64,000 bases of DNA from UBA1181 sp045639525 (GCA_045639525.1 JAZUDI010000083.1:41164-105163), one strand, 5' to 3'. Shown: positions 35,027 to 44,081, numbered from the stretch's first letter. A program made the numbers and translations. Notes: generated from the letters alone by a model not told the origin.

Positions 35027-35113
35027 GGTGAGATGGGTGAGTGGCTGAAACCACCAGTTTGCTAAACTGACGTACGGGTAACCGTACCGGGGGTTCGAAT
35101 CCCCCTCTCACCG
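35027..35113 (+). tRNA. tRNA-Ser(GCT)
   Basis: An 87-nt class II tRNA. The acceptor GGTGAGA pairs with TCTCACC; the anticodon loop TTGCTAA gives GCT; a long variable arm (GTACGGGTAACCGTAC) and a T-arm GGGGGTTCGAATCCCCC are present. CCA is not encoded. Confidence 0.95.
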
Positions 35114-35129
35114 CTTTCAAATTTTTAAT

Positions 35130-35160
35130 GTTAGTTCGTAAAGCGGGCTAACTTTTTTTT
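35130..35160 (+). terminator. intrinsic terminator of tRNA-Ser
   Basis: A 9-bp stem (35130-35138 with 35144-35152, including two G-U pairs), 5-nt loop and nine consecutive T. Confidence 0.85.
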
Positions 35161-35188
35161 TGTCTAACAGTGTCAGGAGTAATGTGTC

Positions 35189-36241
35189 ATGAAAAAGAAA
35201 TCATCCAAAAAGAAACATAGGAGTTCGATATTGTATGTGGCTCTTGCATTGTGCGCTTTGATACTGGGCGGAATTGGCCTATCTCTCTATGCGGCCTTCT
35301 CTCCTAATGTTAGTTATGAGGGAGAAAACACCAAGTACTTGTATGTTTATGACAGAGATTACAATCATGTGTTGGATTCGTTGAATAAGTCTGATGCGCT
35401 GCAATCGGAGTGGAGGTTTCGATTGGTGGCTTGGGCTTGCGATTATTCAAAGCAGGTGCTGCCGGGAAGGTATGAACTGAAACGGGGAGAAAATTCCCTG
35501 ACGTTGGTGCGTCGGTTGAAAAATGCTCGTCAGACGCCGGTACGTTTGGCTTTCAATAATGTCCGCACCAAAAAAGATTTGGCGGAACGACTCTCCAAAA
35601 ATTTGATGATGACATCCGATGAGATGCTCTCCGCATTGACCAATCCGGAGATCTACAACAAATATGGTACCGACAAGGCCAACATTGTCTCCCTCTTCAT
35701 CCCCAACACCTACGAGGTCTATTGGAATATTACGCCAGAGGATTTAATTGCTCGTATGAAGAAAGAGTACGACAAGTTTTGGACGGACGAGCGTAGGGAA
35801 AAGTTGCTGGAGGTGGGATTGACCCAGCAGGAGGTGAGCACTTTGGCCTCCATCGTGGAGGAGGAGACGCGTAAGAAGGATGAGAAGCCGAGGGTGGCTG
35901 GACTCTATTTGAACCGTGTCCACCAGGGAATCCCCTTGCAGGCTGATCCGACTGTGAAATTCGCTTTGCAGGATTTCTCTTTGAAGCGTATTTATAAAGG
36001 CCATTTGGAGTGTGATTCTCCCTACAATACCTACAAATATGCGGGATTGCCTCCTGGTCCGATCCGTGTACCATCCATTGAGTCGATTGACGCGGTCTTG
36101 AATTTCGAGAACCACGACTATATTTACATGTGTGCAAAAGAGGATTTCTCTGGTTACCATAATTTTGCTGTTTACTATTCGGAACACCAAGAGAATGCGA
36201 ATAAGTATCGCAAGGCGTTGAATAACAGAGGAATTAAATAG
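35189..36241 (+). CDS. mltG: endolytic transglycosylase MltG (YceG-like)
   Basis: A 350-residue inner-membrane protein that cleaves nascent peptidoglycan strands and so sets glycan chain length. A Lys-rich cytosolic N-terminus is followed by one membrane helix (about residues 13-36). The catalytic domain carries LTQQEVSTLASIVEEETRKK with the likely catalytic Glu224, then RVAGLYLNRVHQGIPLQADPTVKFAL and SPYNTYKYAGLPPGPIRVPSIESIDAVL, all family hallmarks. It stands alone after tRNA-Ser. Confidence 0.96.
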   Translation: MKKKSSKKKHRSSILYVALALCALILGGIGLSLYAAFSPNVSYEGENTKYLYVYDRDYNHVLDSLNKSDALQSEWRFRLVAWACDYSKQVLPGRYELKRGENSLTLVRRLKNARQTPVRLAFNNVRTKKDLAERLSKNLMMTSDEMLSALTNPEIYNKYGTDKANIVSLFIPNTYEVYWNITPEDLIARMKKEYDKFWTDERREKLLEVGLTQQEVSTLASIVEEETRKKDEKPRVAGLYLNRVHQGIPLQADPTVKFALQDFSLKRIYKGHLECDSPYNTYKYAGLPPGPIRVPSIESIDAVLNFENHDYIYMCAKEDFSGYHNFAVYYSEHQENANKYRKALNNRGIK

Positions 36242-36390
36242 TTGTGGTGGTCTGGGCGAATCACTTGCGGGAGTCGATCGCTCAGACGGAGAGACATAGT
36301 TGGCTATTCCTCTTCGCAAGGTTAGCGATGTGTTTCTATGCGTAGGTTTTTCTTGAATCGTAGATGTTTAACTATTATACACTTATTGTT

Positions 36391-38103
36391 ATGAAATTAT
36401 TGGGGAGTAAAGCATGTCGGATCTTTGTCCGATTGAGTTTGATGTTGGGGCTAGGCTATCTGCCATACCCATTGTTGGCGCAGCAAGATACCATTTGGGG
36501 CAATTTTGTTCACTTGGATGAGGCGAAATGTTATAGCAAGACGCTAAATTATACGGGTTATAGTTTAGGCGAATCCAGGTTCGTTTGGCATGACAATCAA
36601 TATGAATTATTGGCGCGGCAGGGAAGTGATAAGGATGTTAGATTTGATTACGCCTTTGTTCTCTCACGTGGTGGAGATACCTTGGAGACGCTTGTCTATT
36701 CGTATGATCAGTTTACTAAACAATGGAGGAAATTTCTTTCCAGTCAGGACAAAGATCTCTCCCTTACGACTCACGGGAATGGAGCTTTGAAGGAGTTGCG
36801 GATAGGAGAGGAGATGGTCATTGGATGCGATGAGTCTGGTTATAGATCAACTTCTCAAGAGAATCAAATTGAGTGCAATGTGTACTCTACGTATGACGCG
36901 CATGGTAATCTATTGACGCAGGCGTATAAGGATTGTGGCTCTTTTGGATTAACCTATACCAATCATTATGATGAAGAGGGTAATTTGTTGAGTCAACAGT
37001 TTGACCATGAGTCAAGCGCTCTCTTCTCCGGACGTTTCAATTATTGGTATGATAAGCAAGGACGTTTGATTAAGGCACGTGAGTACGAGTTGAATGGTGC
37101 GGATAGCATCTATTATCTGAAATATTATACGACTTACCTTTATGATTCCAAAGATCTTCCCCTTGCGGATGAGATGACCTATACCGTTTCGTTGGATTCC
37201 GTTCAGTATGAACCCATCTATTTCTACGAAATGGAGAGCGGTAAAGAGGCTTATAAAGAGGGTGTTATGGAAGCCCCTATCCTCTCTAACATAACTAATT
37301 ATTTGAATATCAAACTCGGCTCCGATGTGGCCTTTTATGATAGGGTTAGTGTTAGTTATGAGTTGAATTTTCTGGGAGACACCATTAGGAAGATTTTGTT
37401 GGGCCATGATCCGTTGAGCAAAGGTTGGTATCTTCTTGATGACGGATGCGAGAATAAATTTACATATTCGGATCGGACGTTCAATGAGGATGGTTCGTTG
37501 ACTATGCTTCAGGTGTTTGATGTCAAATTCTTTTACGACGAGGAAGGTTATTTTGACTCCATTCAACGCTTGAACGAGGGGAACCTTATTCACGTCACTT
37601 GTGATGATTATGGCCATACGACCTCATACGAAGCGTCTCGAGAGAAGAGTCATTGTCTGAATGGCTATGATGAAAAGCATAATCTGATTAGAAAAAGCGT
37701 CGTTTGCGACAATGGTGACACGCTGATCTTTGATTATACATACGATGACCAGGACCGTTGCATGAGGGCGGTTCAATCTCGTTTGTCCTCGCAGTCGGAT
37801 GGTAAGCCGGTCTTTGAGAAGACGCTGATTTTTAGTTATGGAACCCCTGCGACAAAGGATTACCTGACATCGCAAATGGACGCTGTGAAGTCGGGTTTAC
37901 CAATTCTTCCAGCTGATAAATCCCTCTATGTGGTAGGAAACACAATCTGTGTGGATGGCTCAAATAGTAGGGTGCAGATCTTTGACGTGCAGGGCAGATT
38001 GGTCGGTGAACGTGTTGGTCCCCATGTGAGAATGGAGGTGGACAAAGCTGGCCTTTATTTCGTCAAGATTGGGGAGGCGAGTGCCAAGGTAGTGGTACGC
38101 TAA
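36391..38103 (+). CDS. secreted protein with YD-like repeats and T9SS sorting domain
   Basis: A 570-residue protein with an export signal ending PLLAQ (about residue 30). The middle contains repeated YD-like units (YDAHGNLLTQAY, YDEEGNLLSQQF, YDKQGRLIKARE, YDEEGYFDSI, YDEKHNLIRK), resembling RHS/YD repeat strands, which often form a beta-coil on cell surfaces. The C-terminus has a type IX secretion sorting domain (VQIFDVQGRLVGERVGPHVRMEVDKAGLYFVKI...VVVR). The start is the ATG at 36391, rather than an upstream one, to fit the signal peptide. No toxin domain is seen. It ends 1 nt from the stop of the opposing DUF4832 gene. Confidence 0.75.
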   Translation: MKLLGSKACRIFVRLSLMLGLGYLPYPLLAQQDTIWGNFVHLDEAKCYSKTLNYTGYSLGESRFVWHDNQYELLARQGSDKDVRFDYAFVLSRGGDTLETLVYSYDQFTKQWRKFLSSQDKDLSLTTHGNGALKELRIGEEMVIGCDESGYRSTSQENQIECNVYSTYDAHGNLLTQAYKDCGSFGLTYTNHYDEEGNLLSQQFDHESSALFSGRFNYWYDKQGRLIKAREYELNGADSIYYLKYYTTYLYDSKDLPLADEMTYTVSLDSVQYEPIYFYEMESGKEAYKEGVMEAPILSNITNYLNIKLGSDVAFYDRVSVSYELNFLGDTIRKILLGHDPLSKGWYLLDDGCENKFTYSDRTFNEDGSLTMLQVFDVKFFYDEEGYFDSIQRLNEGNLIHVTCDDYGHTTSYEASREKSHCLNGYDEKHNLIRKSVVCDNGDTLIFDYTYDDQDRCMRAVQSRLSSQSDGKPVFEKTLIFSYGTPATKDYLTSQMDAVKSGLPILPADKSLYVVGNTICVDGSNSRVQIFDVQGRLVGERVGPHVRMEVDKAGLYFVKIGEASAKVVVR

Positions 38104-38104
38104 C

Positions 38105-39751
38105 TTACCTGACGCTCGCTCTTTTCTTCACGGGCTCTCCTCCATGGATGGGCACCTCGATGATCACTTCTCTTGGGTGGTCTGATATGTTTGCGGAGGA
38201 TACTCTCTCTCCTTTGATGTTGTAATACTGTACAGGGGATGGGGTATCCTTCGCATTGTTTATATTCTCTATTGCGGTGAGGGTTGAGACGGTTAATGTT
38301 CCGATCAGATTGGCACCGATACTTTTGTCGTATTGCGCCGAGGGATTGCCGAACTGGATGCAGTGGTAGTTTTTGTCGTTCTCCATCTCTCCGTATTCTG
38401 AAAGGCGGATGAAAAGTTCGTATTCTCCGTCGCTTATCTCGTCAGGAAGCGTCAAAGCGTAGGTGACCTCTGTGCTCTTCTGTGATAGCCAAAGCCTCGG
38501 ATCAATGGTTGAGGCGGATTTTAGTTCTTGGGTGGCCTCCTCGTTACGGATGATGAAGGTGACGGTGGATGGCTTTGTGAGGTTGCCGAAGCCTACATTT
38601 TCTACCTTAAATGTGCCTTTTACTGTTCTTTCGGCGCATTCAATCTCTGATTCGCGAAGGATGAATCGGTATCCCAAATGGTTCTCGACATAGGTGAAGC
38701 CATCTTTTCCGTAATACTCCGCATCGTCGCCTTCGTAGACCATCTCCTTCCATCCTAAAATCGTAGGTTGGTGCCATTCGTAGTTGAGGTAGGAGGTATG
38801 GGTGCGGAACCCCTCTTCGGAGAGGTAGGCGGGTGTGTTGATGGGGTGGTCGCCGTTATAATTGGCTACCAATTCGCCTCCGTAAGGGGTATGGCTGCTG
38901 TATTGCTCCAGCCACTTTACCATCATCTCACGTGTCATCTGGTGGCCGGATGCCCCCATGCCGATGGTGCCTAAATCGCTATTGGAGCCTAGGTAACCAT
39001 CGTTGTACATACCCACTCTATAGAGTGTGTCGCCTTTGGCTTGCGCGGCTTTTTGGAAAGCTTCCGAATCGATATCAAAGCCTGAATAGTTGTTTCCCAC
39101 ATTCACGCCTAACCAAGTGGCCACGATATCTGGTCTGCGCACTCCGATCTTTATTTCTGGTGGTGTGCATGCTAGAAGTGTTTGCAGGGCTTGGGCGATG
39201 TTCTCGTTGCTTCCCGTATTGCTGGAGTGCATCTCTCCCCAACTGCCGTACATGCCTAGTTCCACGAATTGAATGACATCTGTGTTACGGCTGTAGATCT
39301 CTCCTAATTGCCTCAAATGGCCTAAGATGGTGGATTGGTCGGGGTCGCATTTTGTATAGCCGCTGAAATTTTTGTCGTAAGCGAAGCGGACGATGGCGCT
39401 CTTGCCTCGTTGCCTTACATTGTCCAGTGTCGCCTCAAAAGCCGCCAAGGCATCTTGGGTGAGTGGTTGTGATTTCCCGTAAGTGGTATCGTTCTTCTCT
39501 TTGTCGATGGCGATAGGCGCTTTGTCGGAGAATTCGGAAATGTCCATACGGAGGTGGGTGAGGTTGCCCCATGTCCCCTTCGGTTGGTTGCCCTCGGTAT
39601 AGAGGTGAATACCGACCGGACGGTAGAAGCCAATACCCGGATTCTCCAACGCTTCAAGGGCGTCGGCGTATGTTAAGGATTGCGGTTCCCGCTCTGCTGA
39701 TGCTGTCGTCGCGAAGAGAGCGAGTAGGGGAAGGAAACTTTTCAACTTCAT
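38105..39751 (-). CDS. DUF4874/DUF4832 secreted protein
   Basis: A 548-residue protein with a signal peptide (residues 1-19, ending TTASA). The N-terminal DUF4874 region begins ALENPGIGFYRPVGIHLY and continues LRMDISEFSDKAPI, VRFAYDKNFSGYTKCDP, FVELGMYGSWGEMHSSNTG. The DUF4832 region (about 210-460) contains RRPDIVATWLG and YEWHQPTILGWKEMVYEGDDAEYYG. The family resembles a TIM-barrel glycosidase fold, but no activity is established to my knowledge. The C-terminal tail YYNIKGERV...VKKRASVR resembles the tail of the GH98 protein at 9345. Its 3' end is 1 nt from the opposing gene. Confidence 0.82.
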   Translation of the reverse strand: MKLKSFLPLLALFATTASAEREPQSLTYADALEALENPGIGFYRPVGIHLYTEGNQPKGTWGNLTHLRMDISEFSDKAPIAIDKEKNDTTYGKSQPLTQDALAAFEATLDNVRQRGKSAIVRFAYDKNFSGYTKCDPDQSTILGHLRQLGEIYSRNTDVIQFVELGMYGSWGEMHSSNTGSNENIAQALQTLLACTPPEIKIGVRRPDIVATWLGVNVGNNYSGFDIDSEAFQKAAQAKGDTLYRVGMYNDGYLGSNSDLGTIGMGASGHQMTREMMVKWLEQYSSHTPYGGELVANYNGDHPINTPAYLSEEGFRTHTSYLNYEWHQPTILGWKEMVYEGDDAEYYGKDGFTYVENHLGYRFILRESEIECAERTVKGTFKVENVGFGNLTKPSTVTFIIRNEEATQELKSASTIDPRLWLSQKSTEVTYALTLPDEISDGEYELFIRLSEYGEMENDKNYHCIQFGNPSAQYDKSIGANLIGTLTVSTLTAIENINNAKDTPSPVQYYNIKGERVSSANISDHPREVIIEVPIHGGEPVKKRASVR

Positions 39752-39857
39752 AAGCCTTGTTTTTTACTTTACTAAGATAATAAAAATTGGGAGGATTCTG
39801 TCAAATATGGGTACGGGGTTGAGATTTTAACATACTCGAAAAGCGAAAATAATGTAT

Positions 39858-39865
39858 TATATTTG
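39858..39865 (+). promoter_or_regulatory. -7 box upstream of the TerB-DnaJ gene
   Basis: TATATTTG matches TAnnTTTG but lies 171 nt before the start, in a 285-nt AT-rich gap (39752-40036) where I see no gene. No -33 box is visible at normal spacing. Confidence 0.35.
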
Positions 39866-40036
39866 TGGGAGATCAACAAAATGAGTGTTCACAGCGTCAT
39901 TTGTTGTGAAAAATAAATGAGGAAAGGATGTTTTCTCGTTTGGAAAATGTTGTTTTTTTAGAAAAATTATTTGTAAAATATTGTGTATCAATTTATAGTG
40001 TTTTGATATGCAAGAATTTATATTATTTCAAAACAT

Positions 40037-40870
40037 ATGATAGAAATTCTTTTAACATGTTTTGTCTTTTGGGTGGGCTTCAAGTACATAGGTCGCATTG
40101 TCGAAGGCTTTTTTATGCTGTTGGGCAAACCTCAAGATGCTTTTGGCAATATGTGGGATGATCCAGATGATCCAGATGATCCGTTTGACGCTGGAAGTTC
40201 GAAGGGTGGTGTAACCCTACCCAATGCGTTGGGTATCCTCTTTTCCCAGATCATGATGGCGGATGGAAAGACGACCAAAAACGAGTTGGTGGAGGTGAAA
40301 CGTTTCCTCTCCTCGCATTTTACGGAGGAGCAGGGGAAAGAGGTGTTGAACCTGATGCGCAGTTACATCAAAGAGAAACCCGCGGATCTCCAAGATTTAC
40401 GTCCCGTCTTCCTCAGCATCAATCGCTCGATGGAATACGACTATCGCGTGGAACTTTTGAATTGCTTGTTTAAGGTGGCGGTGGTGGATTCCCGAATTGA
40501 GAAGAATGAGGCGAATATCATTGAGATGTATGCTCGTTTCGCATGCATTTCGAGAGCGGACTTCGATCGTTTGAGAGGGTATTACGCGTATGGGTTCGCA
40601 TGGAAGAATACAGGCAAGCAACAGTCCAACTACCAACGGAAACAACAGCAAAGTGAATCGTTCTCTTCGGAGAACAACAAGCATTGGGCCTATAAAGTAT
40701 TGGGCTTGAAAGATGGCGCTTCCGAGAAGGAGGTGAAGTCTGCCTTCCGTAAATTGTCGATGGAGTACCACCCCGATAAGCATGTGGGTGAGAGTGAAGA
40801 GATGCTGAAGATCAATACGGAGAAGTTCCAGCAGATCAATGAGGCTTACGAATTGTTAACGGAGAAATAG
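40037..40870 (+). CDS. TerB-like/DnaJ-domain protein (DjlA-like)
   Basis: A 277-residue protein. A hydrophobic N-terminus (about residues 1-28) may anchor it to the membrane. It is followed by an acidic linker of tandem Asp-Asp-Pro units and a TerB-like domain (FSQIMMADGKTTKNELVEVKRFLSSHF through FKVAVVDSRIEKNEANIIEMYARF, about 70-175). The C-terminal J domain (about 213-277) has the HPD motif in MEYHPDKHVGESEEM, so it should stimulate a DnaK-type Hsp70. The order (membrane anchor, TerB, J domain) resembles E. coli DjlA. The next small gene follows after 9 nt. Confidence 0.88.
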   Translation: MIEILLTCFVFWVGFKYIGRIVEGFFMLLGKPQDAFGNMWDDPDDPDDPFDAGSSKGGVTLPNALGILFSQIMMADGKTTKNELVEVKRFLSSHFTEEQGKEVLNLMRSYIKEKPADLQDLRPVFLSINRSMEYDYRVELLNCLFKVAVVDSRIEKNEANIIEMYARFACISRADFDRLRGYYAYGFAWKNTGKQQSNYQRKQQQSESFSSENNKHWAYKVLGLKDGASEKEVKSAFRKLSMEYHPDKHVGESEEMLKINTEKFQQINEAYELLTEK

Positions 40871-40879
40871 TGGAATTTT

Positions 40880-41242
40880 GTGAAAATTTTGAAGAGAATA
40901 CTACTATTGTTGTTCGGTGCCTTTTTACTTTACGTTGCCGTGATTACCGGTTGGTTTTTGTCTCAACACTATCCAACAAAAGTAGCGGAGACGTCAAACT
41001 ATGTGGTGCGCCATAAGCCAGGCGAATTTATTGATCCTGGCCGATATTGTTTATATGAGAAGGGGCTCCTGTGGGACCATTACCTGATGGATTTGACATC
41101 TGATTATCTGATGTATGACCTGAAGGATTTTCAAGTGGATGAAGATCATTCAACCGTTTCCTTCTGTTTAGTGCCTTATGAGGAATTTGGTAGCCGTGAT
41201 AGTTGTACGCATATTATTCTGCCGATTATATCGGCTCGGTGA
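40880..41242 (+). CDS. small membrane-anchored protein of unknown function
   Basis: A 120-residue protein beginning with GTG (MKILKRILLLLFGAFLLYVAVITGWFL). It has one N-terminal hydrophobic helix and a soluble domain with LLWDHYLMDLTSDYLMYDLKDFQVD and CLVPYEEFGSRDSC. I recognise no family. It begins 9 nt after the TerB-DnaJ gene, so it is probably in the same transcript. Confidence 0.6.
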   Translation: MKILKRILLLLFGAFLLYVAVITGWFLSQHYPTKVAETSNYVVRHKPGEFIDPGRYCLYEKGLLWDHYLMDLTSDYLMYDLKDFQVDEDHSTVSFCLVPYEEFGSRDSCTHIILPIISAR

Positions 41243-41398
41243 TTATAAGTAAAAGTGGCTGCGTTGCCATATCTTCGCTCGAGTCGAACCTTGACATTTA
41301 AATTTTAGCGATGCCGAGATGACACATTAAGACATTATATTTGGGGGCCATATATTTCGGTTGCCTCCCCACCAGCCTGGCGAGGGGGGGACGCGAGT

Positions 41399-41428
41399 AA
41401 GGGTGATGCTATTCATCACCCTTTATTT
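41399..41428. terminator. bidirectional hairpin terminator
   Basis: A perfect 10-bp stem (41399-41408 with 41414-41423), 5-nt loop and TATTTTT on the plus side. It separates the convergent TerB-DnaJ unit and the Sel1 gene. Confidence 0.8.
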
Positions 41429-42495
41429 TTAGACAACCGATCCAACGCAAGGTGATGCCCTGCCGCCGCCGCTTTCCGATACCATACCATTGCGCTATCT
41501 AAATCTGCCGCCCCTGTCCAGCCCTCCTCAAAGGCTTGACCAATCCGATACCATGCATAGGGATCTTCCGACTGATGATAGGCCTCCAAGGCTCGTGTGG
41601 CATCACGTCTGCCGTCAAGCAAACCACGTCTGTAGATATCCCCGAGGTTGGTGGGTGCGTAGTAGCGGTCGCCGTTTTGGATGGCCTCGCGGTACCATCT
41701 GATGGCCTCCGGGATCTCCTGTTTGACGCCCAAGCCGTGCTCGTACACCGTTCCGATGTCGTTGAGTACCACCCCTGGCACCTGTTTTCCCTCCGTAAGG
41801 TAGGCCTGTCCGATCGATAGCAACAGCCGGACGTCATCCATGGAATAGCTCTCCGAAGTCTCCGCACCATCCGTCTGCCACGATTTGACCACCCCAATCG
41901 ATACGTGTTGCGGCACATCCACCTCGTCCTCCTCCAAGACCATCTCCTCGCGCTCCGCGTCTTCAGGAACCAGTCCATTCCTGAGCAAATAGTGTATATA
42001 GCCGTAGATGCGAGGGGTAGAGGAGTGCACGGTCACGCCGAATTCGTTCAGCAGGGATTCCGTCACATAGGGGTGTGCGTCGGAGAGGGGCAATTCGATG
42101 TAGTATTTCTGCCCCACACTGAGGAGACATTTGAGGTAGGCCACCTCTTCCCCGATGCAGTACTCGATCCACTCCTCGTCAAAAAACTTGTATGCGCTCT
42201 CTCCCGTCTCCGAGAGGTAGGGCGTGTCGCATAGGTAGGAGCTGAGCGTGTCGACCAAGTAGGGAAAGAAGCGATAGTCCTCGTAGGTGGCGAGGCAATC
42301 CATCGAGAGCAGATATTCTCCCGCCCGCCTTTCGAGGGTGAAAAGCGTTGCGGAGAGTCCCTCGCGGTAAAAACCCCACGCATCAGGGATTTCGTCGGGC
42401 GTAATACTCAGCACCAATCGCTCGGCGCCCAACATTTGGCGGAATCGACTGAAATCAAAAGGCTGATCCGAAGGAATATTGATTTGATAGAGCAT
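41416..42495 (-). CDS. Sel1-repeat protein
   Basis: A 359-residue protein without a signal peptide. The N-terminal 200 residues are an unrecognised, acidic domain. The C-terminal part (about 230-355) has Sel1/TPR-like units: IGTVYEHGLGVKQEIPEAIRWYREAIQNGD, LGDIYRRGLLDGRRDATRALEAYHQSED and IGQAFEEGWTGAADLDSAMVWYRKAAAAGH. Sel1 arrays act as scaffolds. Its stop region overlaps the terminator hairpin. A TAACTTTG box (minus, 42512-42519) lies 17 nt upstream. Confidence 0.85.
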   Translation of the reverse strand: MLYQINIPSDQPFDFSRFRQMLGAERLVLSITPDEIPDAWGFYREGLSATLFTLERRAGEYLLSMDCLATYEDYRFFPYLVDTLSSYLCDTPYLSETGESAYKFFDEEWIEYCIGEEVAYLKCLLSVGQKYYIELPLSDAHPYVTESLLNEFGVTVHSSTPRIYGYIHYLLRNGLVPEDAEREEMVLEEDEVDVPQHVSIGVVKSWQTDGAETSESYSMDDVRLLLSIGQAYLTEGKQVPGVVLNDIGTVYEHGLGVKQEIPEAIRWYREAIQNGDRYYAPTNLGDIYRRGLLDGRRDATRALEAYHQSEDPYAWYRIGQAFEEGWTGAADLDSAMVWYRKAAAAGHHLALDRLSKNKG

Positions 42496-42511
42496 AGGCG
42501 CTTTTTGTCTA

Positions 42512-42519
42512 CAAAGTTA
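42512..42519 (-). promoter_or_regulatory. -7 box for the Sel1 gene
   Basis: On the minus strand TAACTTTG matches TAnnTTTG, 17 nt before the start. No -33 box is clear. Confidence 0.45.
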
Positions 42520-42815
42520 GGGGATTATCCCATATGGATAATAATTTTCGTTATTGGAAATTATACAATAATTAATCGTACCAAACAACCTGAGCTTCGG
42601 GAGGAGATTGCTGTGCTTATGCAGTTTGTCATAAATAGATGGTTGATGCTGTGATTTTTTTTTTTTGTGGGGATTGAAAAATAATCCTTTGGAAATTTGT
42701 ATTTTTCATAAAATTTGAATAGGTTTGTGAAAATGGCGGAAGTGTCTTCGGATACATTCCAAGATTTATTTTTATGTGTTATATATTTTATGTGTGTAAT
42801 TTAATCTTTATGGTT
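42520..42815. other. AT-rich intergenic stretch
   Basis: Together with the flanking bases this forms a 320-nt gap between the Sel1 gene and the small exported protein. It has a 13-nt T run near 42658-42670. A short open frame ends at 42654 but lacks a supported start. I see no RNA gene or complete promoter. Confidence 0.4.
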
Positions 42816-43145
42816 ATGAGAAAATTAATCACTATTTCCATTTTTGTATTTATCGCTATTGGTTCAGCATCGGCACAGTTTATTGACGGTGGTGCGCAGT
42901 ATGAAACAGTTGAAGAGGCGCAGAAGGCTGCTGAGGACTTTGAAAAAAGAGCGGAGAGGTACGAGGAGTATGCGGGGAGACATCACCTTTTCCGTAGTGC
43001 AATTGAAGAATCTCAAAGCAGAGCCAATGCGGAACAGTGTAGAGCAGCTGCTCGCAATGCTCGACGACAGGCCGACGAATTGAAACGTCAGGAAGAGGTG
43101 GCGAAAAAACACGAACAATTATTGAAAACATTACAAGAAAAATAA
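42816..43145 (+). CDS. small exported coiled-coil-like protein
   Basis: A 109-residue protein with a signal peptide (MRKLITISIFVFIAIGSASAQ). The mature part is almost entirely charged helix (EEAQKAAEDFEKRAERYEEYAGRHHLF ... AAARNARRQADELKRQEEVAKKHEQLLKTLQEK), suggesting a coiled coil in the periplasm. No family is recognised. The ATG at 42816 gives the best signal peptide; an ATG at 42810 is possible. Confidence 0.65.
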   Translation: MRKLITISIFVFIAIGSASAQFIDGGAQYETVEEAQKAAEDFEKRAERYEEYAGRHHLFRSAIEESQSRANAEQCRAAARNARRQADELKRQEEVAKKHEQLLKTLQEK

Positions 43146-43208
43146 AGGATATCCAGCGTGTTCGGACGGGATATCTCCAGAATGGCTCTGAATTTGTCTT
43201 AAAAATAG

Positions 43209-43247
43209 AGAAGAGGATGCGGCGAATAGTCACATCCTCTTCTTTTT
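43209..43247 (+). terminator. intrinsic terminator after the coiled-coil gene
   Basis: A perfect 11-bp stem (43209-43219 with 43233-43243), 13-nt loop and TTTT. Confidence 0.75.
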
Positions 43248-43291
43248 GTGCTTGACTTTGAGAACGATAGGTGTTTGTGCCTCTTTTTTTA

Positions 43292-43299
43292 TAAATTTG
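43292..43299 (+). promoter_or_regulatory. -7 box for the DUF2461 gene
   Basis: TAAATTTG matches TAnnTTTG, 23 nt before the ATG at 43323, which supports that start over an earlier in-frame codon. No TTTG at proper spacing. Confidence 0.5.
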
Positions 43300-43322
43300 C
43301 AAAAACAATAAGTGAAAATCCA

Positions 43323-44006
43323 ATGAAGAAGGTAGTAGATTTCTTGCGTGAATTGCAACAAAATAATTGTTCCGAATGGTTCCATGCCCACAAGGCGGAG
43401 TATGAGACGGTAAAGAGTTATTTCAGCGAGTTCGCCCTGCAGCTGATCGCCGGTGTGGGGGAGTTCGATGAGAGTGTCCGAGGTTTGGCGTTGAAGGATT
43501 GCACCTATCGCATCAACCGCGACATCCGTTTCTCCGCGGATAAATCGCCCTACAAGACCCACATGGGTGTTTTCATCGCCCCTGGCGGTAAGAAGTCTGG
43601 TAAGGCGGGTTACTATTTCCACCTCTCTGTGGGTGGCGACGGATATCCGGATGGTTGCATGTTGGCGGTCGGTCACTATTGCTACGACAAGCGGGTGGTG
43701 GAGATCGTTCGGGAGGATCTGATGGATGAACCAGAGAAATTTGAATCCTATGTCCAGACAGGTGCACAGGATGGTTTTGCATTGGATTTCGACGGGGCTT
43801 TGAAGAAGGTGCCGAAGGAGTTTTCTGAGTGCGAACATCCAGACTACATCCGTTTGAAAACCTACTGTTTGATGAGGCCATTGACACTCAAGGAGGTGTC
43901 GGACAGAGATGGACTCCTTGCGCAATTACTGCACCTTTTTGAACGCAACAAACCCTTTATCGATTATTTGAATCAGGTGATTGAGTATGTGGGGGAGGAG
44001 AATTAA
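43323..44006 (+). CDS. DUF2461 family protein
   Basis: A 227-residue cytosolic protein of the DUF2461/TIGR02453 type. Visible family features are FLRELQQNNCSEWFHAHKAEYE, the RINRDIRFSADKSPYKTHMGVFIAPGGKKSGKAGYYFHLS core (about residues 62-101) and the C-terminal LMRPLTLKEVSDRDGLLAQL. The function of the family is unknown. The start at 43323 follows the -7 box; an in-frame upstream extension is not supported. Confidence 0.88.
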   Translation: MKKVVDFLRELQQNNCSEWFHAHKAEYETVKSYFSEFALQLIAGVGEFDESVRGLALKDCTYRINRDIRFSADKSPYKTHMGVFIAPGGKKSGKAGYYFHLSVGGDGYPDGCMLAVGHYCYDKRVVEIVREDLMDEPEKFESYVQTGAQDGFALDFDGALKKVPKEFSECEHPDYIRLKTYCLMRPLTLKEVSDRDGLLAQLLHLFERNKPFIDYLNQVIEYVGEEN

Positions 44007-44052
44007 ACTTCTTCCCTACGTTATAAAAATTTAGTGTATAGTAAAAATTGAT

Positions 44053-44060
44053 TATATTTG
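44053..44060 (+). promoter_or_regulatory. -7 box for the small-ORF/DUF6169 pair
   Basis: TATATTTG matches TAnnTTTG, 21 nt before the 48-codon ORF. A TTTA at 44030-44033 is at about 19 nt and could be a weak -33 box. Confidence 0.5.
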
Positions 44061-44081
44061 TATCCGTAAAAAGTTAATGTT

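Noticed and set aside
36242..36390. Possible RNA gene between mltG and the YD-repeat gene
   Set aside because: 149 nt with no convincing stem, promoter or terminator.
39928..40161. 77-codon plus-strand frame overlapping the TerB-DnaJ start
   Set aside because: It overlaps the well-supported gene at 40037 in another frame and has no recognisable domain or promoter.
40157..40183. Three 9-bp GATGATCC(A/G) units in tandem
   Set aside because: They encode the Asp-Asp-Pro linker of the TerB-DnaJ protein and are too short to be a separate repeat feature.
42436..42654. 72-codon plus-strand frame across the Sel1 start and promoter
   Set aside because: It runs over the opposing gene's 5' end and has no independent start signal.
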